From a halophilic archaeon J07HX64 (GTDB taxonomy: Archaea; Halobacteriota; Halobacteria; Halobacteriales; Haloarculaceae): a stretch of 6,956 bases of DNA. Positions 1 to 5,420 of this stretch are shown piece after piece (positions within the stretch are counted from its first letter, which is position 1; each line of letters starts with the position of its first letter). The stretch covers positions 2,494,189 through 2,501,144 of the forward strand of contig KE356579.1 in the NCBI GenBank assembly GCA_000416085.1. Direction: 5' to 3'. Below the pieces are notes generated by a model. That model was not told the DNA's origin and did not search any database. It saw only the letters and a program-made list of their open reading frames with translations. A program made the translations under genes and the position numbers.

Positions 1-1914
1 GAACAGTGGGAAGATAATAAACACACCGGCGATACGGTACAACCGGAGTCCGTACCCACAGGAGAAACCGAGAAACATGTTCTCGGTCACCCGGAGCAGG
101 TTCCGGAACCGGGTGCTAACCGTCTCCGCGCTGTCACGTGCGATCCCGAGGAACTTTTTTCGGGCGAACTGCTGGCGTTTTACCCGGAACTCACCGGCGG
201 CCTTTATACTGCCCTGTGCCGAGGCGCTGTTTTTGGCCTTTAGATACGTGCGCTCTATCACCTGTGGTGTCAGCTCTATCGCGTACTCCCGGTCTGTATC
301 GCCAGCATCGAACGTGTGGAGTCTCCAGCTATTACGCTCCAGATACTCCAGATTGTTCGCGAACTCGAACTCCTCGAAGTCGGTATCACAGATCCGGAAG
401 TAATCGAGCAGTTCACGCTCGTCGTCGGGGTCTGCCGACCGCAACTGCATCGTACCGAGCGCCGCTTTCGTCATGTCGAAGCGGATCCACCCGGACTCGG
501 GTTGTGTGATGGTGCCGTCGACGATGGACGCCTCCGTGAAATCAAAGTAGGTGTTCTCGCCGAACGACGAGGCCCGCAGACGGAGTGAATCGGTAAACTC
601 GGCATCGGTGAAGTCGACACTGCCCTCGAACGCGGCGTCAAGGAGGTTCGCGGAGGTGAAATCAGCGCCCCGGAAATCAGCGTCATCGTCGAACACGGCC
701 TGTTCGAAGATAGCATCATCGGCCAGATGGTCCGTTCCGCCACGGAACTGGCACCCCCGGAACACTACCCGTTCCTGGAACCGCACTCCGGTGAAGTTGG
801 CGTCACCGTCGAACAGCGCCTCGTCGAAGTCGGTGCGTCCACCGAACACCGCGCCCTCGAACATCGCAGTATCGTCGAACGTGGCGCGCTGGAAGGTGAC
901 CGCACGGTCGAAACTCACGTCTGTGAAGTTCGTGTAACCGAACGTTCCCTGTCGAAAGACAGCCTCGCTCTCGAACGTTGCACCCTCGAACGAGACGTCG
1001 TCGTCGAGGACCGCCGCGCCGCCCTCGAACTCGGCACCGGAGAAGCTCGCGGTGCCCGCAAACGTCACCCCTGCAAACGACGTGTCGTCTCGAAACCGCG
1101 TCTCGTCGAAGTCCGCGGCCCCTTCGAACCGGCCCCCGGTGAACAGACAGCCGCCGGTGACGGCTGCACTCTGGAACGAGACATCACCGGCAAAGGTCAC
1201 GTTCTCGAGTGTCGTCGCCTCGAACGTCGCGTGTTCGAATCTGACAGTATCCTCGAAGACGGCGCCGTCGAAGGTTGTGTTGTCGTCTATGTCGTTCGAG
1301 CGCCCGTAGAACGTGGCCCCGAGAAACGTCGCCGGTTCCCGGAACGTGGCGTCGGCGAAACTCGTGTCACGCCTGAACTCGGCCTCGTCGGCACACACCG
1401 GCCCCGCGAAGGTCACACCGGTGAGATCGGCGTCGTCGCCCGTCAGAACAGTCTCGAACAGGTTTGTCTCGCCGGCGACAGTCGCCCCGGCACAGAGGAG
1501 CCCGTACTCGAGGCGACAGTCCTCGAGCACGAGACCTCCGATATCGCTGTGACGGAGGTCGAGCTGCTCCTCGAACCAGGTGTTCGTGGCGACGAACCCG
1601 CCCGAGACGGTCGCATGGCGGAGGTCGATCGGGTGCTGACTGGTCGACTCGATTCTGATGTAAGACAGCGAGAGTTCCGAGAGTGTTGCACCCAGGAACT
1701 GCCGCTGTTCGGGGTCACCCTGTTCGAGGAGTCGCGTGAACTCGTCGACAACCGCTTGCTCCGAGATACCGGCAGTCGCTCGCTGGTCGGCATCCATGTG
1801 GAACCGACAGCAGTTGGTGCCGTCGACGGCCTCGTGTGGACAGCTCCACGTGTCCGTGAGACTCGTCTCCTCGTAGTCGTCCGGGTCGAGCGTGTACGTA
1901 CAGTTTGCTGACAT
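1..1914 (-). CDS. Pentapeptide-repeat protein with N-terminal Cys/His cluster and C-terminal membrane region (3' end cut by window)
   Basis: This minus-strand frame is open for 638 codons from ATG at 1914 to base 1, with no stop in the window. An in-frame TAG 12 bases upstream (1924-1926) fixes the ATG as the first start. Residues 1-40 hold Cys5, a CPHE motif at 25-28, and Cys35-Cys36-x2-His39, a likely metal-binding cluster often seen at the front of haloarchaeal pentapeptide proteins. From about residue 70 to 480 there are continuous five-residue repeats with Phe or Leu at the centre (for example ATFEGAVF-type units), which in this family fold into a right-handed quadrilateral beta-helix. 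Residues 480-610 are a mixed region containing ERTYLKAKN and AAGEFRVKRQQFARKKF, which I recognise from other haloarchaeal pentapeptide proteins. The last residues read FSCGYGLRLYRIAGVFIIF, the start of a hydrophobic helix. Homologues often continue into two helices resembling an ion-channel pore; that part is outside the window and is inference. The ligand or partner is unknown. Confidence 0.93.
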   Translation of the reverse strand, partial: MSANCTYTLDPDDYEETSLTDTWSCPHEAVDGTNCCRFHMDADQRATAGISEQAVVDEFTRLLEQGDPEQRQFLGATLSELSLSYIRIESTSQHPIDLRHATVSGGFVATNTWFEEQLDLRHSDIGGLVLEDCRLEYGLLCAGATVAGETNLFETVLTGDDADLTGVTFAGPVCADEAEFRRDTSFADATFREPATFLGATFYGRSNDIDDNTTFDGAVFEDTVRFEHATFEATTLENVTFAGDVSFQSAAVTGGCLFTGGRFEGAADFDETRFRDDTSFAGVTFAGTASFSGAEFEGGAAVLDDDVSFEGATFESEAVFRQGTFGYTNFTDVSFDRAVTFQRATFDDTAMFEGAVFGGRTDFDEALFDGDANFTGVRFQERVVFRGCQFRGGTDHLADDAIFEQAVFDDDADFRGADFTSANLLDAAFEGSVDFTDAEFTDSLRLRASSFGENTYFDFTEASIVDGTITQPESGWIRFDMTKAALGTMQLRSADPDDERELLDYFRICDTDFEEFEFANNLEYLERNSWRLHTFDAGDTDREYAIELTPQVIERTYLKAKNSASAQGSIKAAGEFRVKRQQFARKKFLGIARDSAETVSTRFRNLLRVTENMFLGFSCGYGLRLYRIAGVFIIFPLF

Positions 1915-1952
1915 AGTTGTGTTCTATGCTGCGTTCGAATGGGACCGTTTGG

Positions 1953-1960
1953 TTTATATG
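1953..1960 (-). promoter_or_regulatory. TATA-like box for the pentapeptide-repeat gene
   Basis: The AT-rich octamer (TTTATATG on the plus strand, CATATAAA on the minus strand) stands out in a G+C-rich region. It lies about 40 bases before the minus-strand ATG at 1914, which would put the transcript start near 1930 with a short leader. The box is nearly symmetric, so it could also fire to the right, but no gene follows in that direction. Confidence 0.5.
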
Positions 1961-2081
1961 TTTGATGTTACGCCGGGTTTAGCTCGGTTCTCGCGGGCGA
2001 CACCTGACCGCCTGAGTGACCTGCGGTGCCTCCCCGTCTACCGTGACGAGAATGTCACCAGTGTCTGTGTGGTCACAGGGA

Positions 2082-2197
2082 CGGTGTCTGCCGGCCGAAA
2101 GTCGGGCAAAGGGAACTGTGGGCACCGCGAGACACGACCAGCGGCGGTGTCTCTGTCCGGGCGAACGGCGAGCAGAGGGAGCCGTGAGCACCGCGAG
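2082..2197. repeat. Degenerate direct repeat, two copies of about 50 bases
   Basis: Copy one (2082-2131) and copy two (2145-2197) both begin with CGGTGTCT and both end with GCACCGCGAG. Between these anchors I count 33 of 41 aligned bases identical, plus one three-base gap. The spacing of the copies is 63-66 bases. No coding role is apparent. It may be an old tandem duplication or part of a dispersed intergenic repeat. Confidence 0.6.
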
Positions 2198-2303
2198 CAG
2201 CACTCGAGAGCGTGAGGGCTTCTTTATCCCTGTAGCGTTTCTGAGCACGGCCGTCATAGGCCGTAGGAGACTTATGTGTGAACCCCATACTGTTAACCGG
2301 ATA

Positions 2304-2333
2304 TTCGGTCACAGCGTAGGGAGGTGGACCGAA
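2304..2333 (+). promoter_or_regulatory. Leader hairpin carrying a Shine-Dalgarno sequence in its loop
   Basis: TTCGGTC (2304-2310) pairs perfectly with GACCGAA (2327-2333), leaving a 16-base loop whose end is GGAGGTG (2320-2326). This is a strong match to the anti-Shine-Dalgarno end of 16S rRNA, but it lies 23 bases before the ATG at 2350, farther than usual. A weak TATA-like stretch (CTTATGTG, 2271-2278) could start a transcript near 2300, placing the hairpin at its 5' end. Confidence 0.5.
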
Positions 2334-2349
2334 GTAAACGCCAGTAATC

Positions 2350-2934
2350 ATGACACGTCGCGTATACAGACTACATTCGACGCTGGAACTGCCCCTTGAG
2401 GATGTCTACGAGTACTTCGAGGAACCTGACCTACCGGAGAAGATCTCGGACGTGGAGATAACGCGGCGAAACAACACGCTGATAATCAGTGCGGTGCCCG
2501 CGGACAACAGTATCAGCAAGTACACGCCGACCGCTCAGCTGAAGGCGAGCGTCTCCGAGAACCGGGTCTACGAGGAGGATCCCGACGAGCGTGGACCCCC
2601 ACACGGTGGCCCCGGACCGCAGTGGGGTGCACTCGACGAGGAGGAAGAGATCGAGTCCGAGCTCGTCGAGTACGCCTGCTTCAAGGGCGACCGCGAGACG
2701 GTCCTGCAGAACACGGCACTGCAGTACGACATGTTCGAGGTGTTGTGTGCTATCGCCGAGCGCGCAGAGAAAGGAAAGTTAACCACCGTCGCGGTCAACG
2801 GTGAAGACATCGAGGCGACCCGTATCGTCGACGGCGAGCGCTGCCCGGCGTCGGTGACTGTCGCCGAGGACCCGACCGACGGTGGAGGCGACGACGGGGT
2901 CGACTGGCGCGACAACGACTTTATCTCGGGGTGA
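2350..2934 (+). CDS. Conserved haloarchaeal acidic protein, function unknown
   Basis: This 194-residue soluble protein has no signal peptide or membrane segment. It appears to have two parts joined by a flexible acidic and Gly/Pro-rich linker at residues 75-101. The N-terminal part starts RVYRLHSTLELPLEDVYEYF and contains EITRRNNTLIISAV, with alternating beta and alpha patterns. The C-terminal part (102-175) contains ELVEYACFKGDRETVLQNTA and MFEVLCAIAERAEKG. The tail (176-194) is Asp/Gly-rich. I recognise these motifs as belonging to a protein conserved across haloarchaea and annotated only as hypothetical or as a domain of unknown function; I cannot give its number with confidence. The ATG at 2350 is chosen because the conserved-looking sequence begins right there. 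It stands alone, with 400-base gaps on either side, so its neighbours say nothing about its role. Confidence 0.9.
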   Translation: MTRRVYRLHSTLELPLEDVYEYFEEPDLPEKISDVEITRRNNTLIISAVPADNSISKYTPTAQLKASVSENRVYEEDPDERGPPHGGPGPQWGALDEEEEIESELVEYACFKGDRETVLQNTALQYDMFEVLCAIAERAEKGKLTTVAVNGEDIEATRIVDGERCPASVTVAEDPTDGGGDDGVDWRDNDFISG

Positions 2935-3145
2935 AGACGGGACTGGACCGCGCCGTTCCAACGGGAAACCCGGATCGCCGGCAGGCATCCGGTACACCGG
3001 AAACAGTACTGTGAGTAACGACCGGAGACGCAGACAGATCCGGACTCAGGTTTCGACGGGGTCGACCGGTGTAGCCGAACTGCACGGCAGACTGGCCGGT
3101 ACGGCGGTCGAGTCCGTCTAACGGTCGTTCGACAGCGTTCCCGTG

Positions 3146-3239
3146 TCTGCGCGGGAGATGGTGCTTTCCCACCCTCGCCCGCGGTGTGCCGGCTCTGAGG
3201 GGTTGGTGACACACCCGCTGACACGGCTTCCTGCGCAGA
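3146..3239 (+). ncRNA. Possible structured RNA (long closing stem with internal hairpins)
   Basis: TCTGCGC followed by GGGAG (3146-3157) pairs with CTTCC, a bulged T, then GCGCAGA (3227-3239), giving a 12-pair closing stem with one G-T pair. Inside it, GCGGTGTG (3181-3188) pairs with CACACCCGC (3210-3218) with one bulged C, and GGTG (3160-3163) can pair with CACC (3170-3173). This gives a three-way-junction-like fold of 94 bases. It matches no RNA family I know, the strand is uncertain, and G+C-rich DNA forms stems by chance, so confidence is low. Confidence 0.25.
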
Positions 3240-3300
3240 AACCAGACCGCCGGCTCGTCGGTTTCGAGTCCTCGAGCGGTGCCCCGAAGTGGATAGCCAG

Positions 3301-3307
3301 TATTTTG
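3301..3307 (+). promoter_or_regulatory. TATA-like box for the small membrane protein / coiled-coil pair
   Basis: TATTTTG is centred 27 bases before the ATG at 3331, the spacing expected for a leaderless transcript. No Shine-Dalgarno sequence is seen before that ATG, which agrees with leaderless initiation. Confidence 0.5.
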
Positions 3308-3330
3308 TTCACGCATTCATACAGATAGGT

Positions 3331-3530
3331 ATGCCACAGGAACCGAGCACAACGGTCGCGGCTGGGGCCGTAGTCGCAATCGTCTCCGTCGGGACAGCTA
3401 CGTTGTCTGTGAGTGATGTGACGACCATCGATGGATGCTCACGATGGTGCTGCCGTCGGTGTTGGCGCTCGCCGCCGTCATCCTCGCAGTTGGTGTCAGA
3501 CACAGCGGGTACGGTGCGGCCAATGAGTGA
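3331..3530 (+). pseudogene. Small two-helix membrane protein gene with an apparent one-base frameshift
   Basis: From ATG 3331 the frame encodes MPQEPSTT followed by a hydrophobic helix (about residues 7-26, ending GTATLSVSD). After about base 3418 this frame turns Cys/Arg/Ser-rich and looks non-coding. The frame used from 3420 onward (shifted by one base) reads [20 protein letters not shown], a second helix, then [12 protein letters not shown] and a TGA at 3528-3530. Adding one base near 3414-3420 would give one protein of about 66 residues with two membrane helices. Its stop overlaps the next gene's ATG (ATGAGTGA), which suggests translational coupling. It may be a true pseudogene, a sequencing error or, less likely, programmed frameshifting. 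The second half could also start alone at ATG 3435. I do not recognise the family. Confidence 0.6.
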
Positions 3531-4275
3531 CGAGTCCTCGCCGTTTCGCTCGCTGTTCGACACCCAGCGAGAGCTCATCGAAAACGGTCAGGCGTTCGTC
3601 GAGCAGACGATGCGGGTGCCAGTCGAGATGAACAACGCCGTGCGCGAGTCACTGACCCGGCAGCGAGAGCTCCAGCGCGAGAGTATCGAGATGACCCGGG
3701 ACACGCTCTCCGGGGTGATAGACACCGCCGAGTCAACCGGGCCGAACAGGGACCTCGAAGAGGTACAGGAGGCGGTGAACGACGGGTTCGAGACGCTGCT
3801 GGAGACACACAAGACGGTTTTCGAGGGCGTCGACGAGAGCTACGCCGAGGCCGCCGACGAGTTGGCGGCGGCAACCGAGGAGTTGATCGACCAGATTGAG
3901 CGTCTGGTCGAACTGAACGAGGAACTCGAGGGGCAGACAGTCGACGCTGTCGAGGGTGTCACCGGGGACGGGGGTGGTCTCGGGGAGTTTCTCGCCGAGC
4001 AGTTTGGAACTCTCGACGCGGACCTCGGGGAGTCGGGGGGTGACGAACAGGCCGCCGTCGAACGCCAGGTCGAGCAGATAGACACCGTTCGCGAACGCAT
4101 CGAACGCCTGCAGGACGAACTCCAGGAGACTGTCGAGGAAACCGACGAAACTAACGGGAATGTTGGCGACGTTCCTGGAGAGTCGGCAGACGACGAGACA
4201 GTTGACGATACGACCGGGGCTGGGGACAGCGAGGAAACGGGTGCCGGTGATGGGGGTACCGGAGACGGGGGGTGA
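3523..4275 (+). CDS. Acidic coiled-coil, phasin-like protein
   Basis: This 250-residue, strongly acidic protein is mostly predicted helix and has no membrane segment. Residues 1-70 ([18 protein letters not shown] to [13 protein letters not shown]) resemble the start of haloarchaeal phasin-like proteins, which have amphipathic helices with repeated Gln and Phe and bind hydrophobic surfaces such as storage granules; this link is from remembered sequence pattern and is tentative. Residues 78-145 and 175-206 have heptad-like Leu/Val/Ile spacing (for example [19 protein letters not shown]), indicating coiled coils. A Gly-rich break lies at 148-152, and the tail (211-250) is a disordered Asp/Glu/Gly/Thr region. 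The same frame is open back to 3289, but the upstream part is Cys/Arg-rich and overlaps the small membrane gene in another frame, so ATG 3523 is preferred. The start overlaps that gene's stop by eight bases, so the two are probably co-translated. Confidence 0.85.
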
Positions 4276-4400
4276 TACCGGCACCAGCGGGGACGGGAGG
4301 GGTACCACAGCGGTAAGAGACCTTCGACCGCCACCGAAGGGTGTCGCCGGTGACTGCGGGACCGGCGTGTGCGTTCAGGACACCGGGAACCGGGAGTCTC

Positions 4401-4408
4401 AATTACAC
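4401..4408 (+). promoter_or_regulatory. Possible TATA-like box for the Rieske gene
   Basis: The AATTACAC stretch begins 26 bases before the ATG at 4427 and is the most AT-rich point of the 151-base gap. No Shine-Dalgarno sequence precedes the ATG, which fits a leaderless transcript. The match to the archaeal box is weak. Confidence 0.35.
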
Positions 4409-4426
4409 GCGGCTGTAATACGGGGT

Positions 4427-4843
4427 ATGAGATACCGACTGACGGATGTCGAGACGGTGCAGTCGGAGGGGTCGTGGCTGTTCACGGTAAAGATGGAACG
4501 CGGCCAGCAGGAGGTGATGTTGCTACCCTGCGAGGAGGGCGGCGTCGAGGCGTGGGTCAACCGCTGTACCCATCAAGACCAGCGCCTGCATCGCGAGGGT
4601 GTCGGTGCGGTGATGCGTGACGGCGGGGTCGTCTGCCCGAAACACGGCTCCGTGTTCGACGCCTGCTCCGGGGGATGCGGGAACGGCCCCGCGGCCGACA
4701 CGACGCTGCTGAGCGTCGACACCACCGTCGAGAACGGACAGGTCTATCTGACAGACGACGATGCACGCTTTCTCCACGACGGCGGCACAGACGACGATGA
4801 CGACGACGACATGCCCAGTTCGACATCGCACCTGGGGTTCTGA
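4427..4843 (+). CDS. Rieske-type [2Fe-2S] ferredoxin-like protein
   Basis: This 138-residue soluble protein carries both halves of a Rieske cluster-binding site: Cys47-Thr-His49 (NRCTHQDQRLHREG) and Cys70-Pro-Lys-His73 (VCPKHGSVFD), separated by 20 residues. One Cys/His pair on each side would hold one [2Fe-2S] cluster. It has no membrane anchor or signal peptide, so it is a stand-alone electron carrier in the cytoplasm and not a cytochrome bc1/b6f Rieske subunit. Two extra cysteines (Cys80, Cys84 in ACSGGCGNGPA) follow. The C-terminal part VENGQVYLTDDD is the usual final strand, and the tail has a run of seven Asp then MPSSTSHLGF, a tail I recall from haloarchaeal relatives. The frame is open upstream to 4160, but the conserved sequence starts at ATG 4427. 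No oxygenase or reductase partner is nearby, so the redox partner is unknown. Confidence 0.93.
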   Translation: MRYRLTDVETVQSEGSWLFTVKMERGQQEVMLLPCEEGGVEAWVNRCTHQDQRLHREGVGAVMRDGGVVCPKHGSVFDACSGGCGNGPAADTTLLSVDTTVENGQVYLTDDDARFLHDGGTDDDDDDDMPSSTSHLGF

Positions 4844-4867
4844 ACCGACGGGGTCGGTCCAGTCGAG

Positions 4868-5255
4868 TTGTATTAAATACAGACTCCGGGCCGCCGCCCC
4901 GCCAGCCACGGTGGCCCCGGCAGAGAGGGCGGTCAGAGTCGTGTCTATCGGGACAGTTCTGGCATTGAGCAACAGACCGTCGAACCCGACAGAGAGTAAC
5001 ACGGAGACGGTGCCGAACGGGACTGCCGTGCTCGCCGCGACAGAGAGCTCTGTGATCGGGCGTCTGTCGGTTCCGCTCGCGTCGTTGCCTGCGGGCTGTC
5101 TGCCCTGTTGACCGGTCTGCGAGCGGTTTGTCGGACGACCCTGTGGTCGACCTATCTCGTATCTGTCTGCTCTGTCTGCCTATCACATCGCTGTCTGCGG
5201 GCGGTCTGGTATCGCTGCCGTCGGTCCCGTCGTGAATGGCCGACTCATCCGGCAT
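4868..5255 (-). pseudogene. Possible decayed gene for a small membrane protein
   Basis: From ATG 5255 the minus strand encodes a polar segment (MPDESAIHDGTDGSDTRPPA and on). After about base 5130 that frame becomes Arg-rich. The neighbouring frame, open from 5179 leftward but with no start codon before its hydrophobic part, reads GRQPAGNDASGTDRRPITEL and then two hydrophobic stretches (about 5045-4970 and 4945-4872) with G/C-rich third positions. Joined by one frameshift near 5070-5179, these give a polar N-terminus plus two membrane helices, much like the architecture of the next gene. The second frame has no stop until it has run deep into the Rieske gene on the opposite strand, so the 3' end is also damaged or the reading is wrong. 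I do not recognise the family. Confidence 0.35.
4869..4881. promoter_or_regulatory. AT-rich palindrome, possible TATA/operator
   Basis: TGTATTAAATACA is a perfect 6-base inverted repeat around a central A and is the most AT-rich point for several hundred bases. It contains a good TATA-like core, but the only plus-strand frame that would follow (GTG at 4911) is unconvincing. It could equally be the end of the decayed gene. Confidence 0.3.
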
Positions 5256-5328
5256 CGGACAAGGTACGGGGAGAGCAAATCTGGGGAACCGGGGACAGTC
5301 AGACAGGGACCGCTGTACGATATGGTGT

Positions 5329-5396
5329 AAAAAAGTCCGTGGACCCGTTGCTACCAGCTGTCGGTGGTCGACAGTCTTGTTCCCGTCGACTGTCGA
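5329..5396 (-). terminator. Probable terminator of the Pro/Gln-repeat membrane gene
   Basis: Read leftward after the stop at 5421, TCGACAGT (bases 5389-5396 on the minus strand) can pair with ACTGTCGA (5368-5375), an eight-base stem. Alternatively, the segment at 5369-5374 pairs with 5358-5363 (six bases, five-base loop). A run of six T on the minus strand (5329-5334) follows. Oligo-T runs are the main archaeal termination signal; the hairpins may protect the RNA end. Confidence 0.5.
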
Positions 5397-5420
5397 GTGT
5401 GTCTCCCGGGATCGGGGTCG

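Larger units (their letters stand above)
1915..2349. other. Intergenic region between the pentapeptide-repeat gene and the acidic conserved gene
   Basis: No convincing gene is seen here. The short frames are Arg/Ser/Thr-rich and lack the acidic composition of real haloarchaeal proteins. The region holds the TATA-like box for the leftward gene, a degenerate direct repeat (2082-2197), a small inverted repeat (ACGGCC 2247-2252 / GGCCGT 2259-2264), and the leader hairpin of the rightward gene. Confidence 0.6.
2935..3330. other. Intergenic region without a convincing gene
   Basis: Frames on both strands are rich in Arg, Ser and Pro and look non-coding. The stretch contains a perfect palindrome ACAGTACTGT (3003-3012), the possible structured RNA at 3146-3239, and the promoter of the next gene. 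I found no tRNA T-arm and no recognisable SRP or RNase P RNA motif. Confidence 0.55.
4844..5420. other. Region without an intact gene between the Rieske gene and the Pro/Gln-repeat membrane gene
   Basis: It holds a candidate decayed minus-strand gene (4868-5255), an AT-rich palindrome (4869-4881), and an oligo-T and hairpin region likely to end transcription of the leftward gene. Short frames on the plus strand (for example GTG at 4911 to a stop at 5111) have no convincing family features. Confidence 0.5.

Noticed and set aside
727..1911. Long plus-strand frame of 394 codons opposite the pentapeptide-repeat gene
   Set aside because: Its Val/Glu/Arg pattern is the mirror of the repeated Phe and Ala/Thr codons of the minus-strand gene, which has clear family motifs.
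2568..3224. Minus-strand frame of 218 codons over the acidic conserved gene and the following gap
   Set aside because: Ser/Pro/Arg-rich and basic, antisense to a recognised gene; typical spurious frame in G+C-rich DNA.
3250..3285. tRNA T-arm-like segment GGTTTCGAGTCC
   Set aside because: No acceptor stem, anticodon arm or D-arm can be placed around it.
3289..3522. N-terminal extension of the coiled-coil gene to 328 residues
   Set aside because: The extension becomes Cys/Arg/Ser-rich, and the same DNA encodes a better membrane helix in another frame ending at the next ATG.
4911..5111. Plus-strand small gene starting at GTG 4911 after a TATA-like palindrome
   Set aside because: No family features and a non-acidic composition; the minus-strand reading of the same DNA gives better membrane helices.
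4557..5255. Single minus-strand gene of 232 codons overlapping the Rieske gene
   Set aside because: Most of it is Arg-rich and antisense to the well-supported Rieske gene; only its first part may be a remnant.
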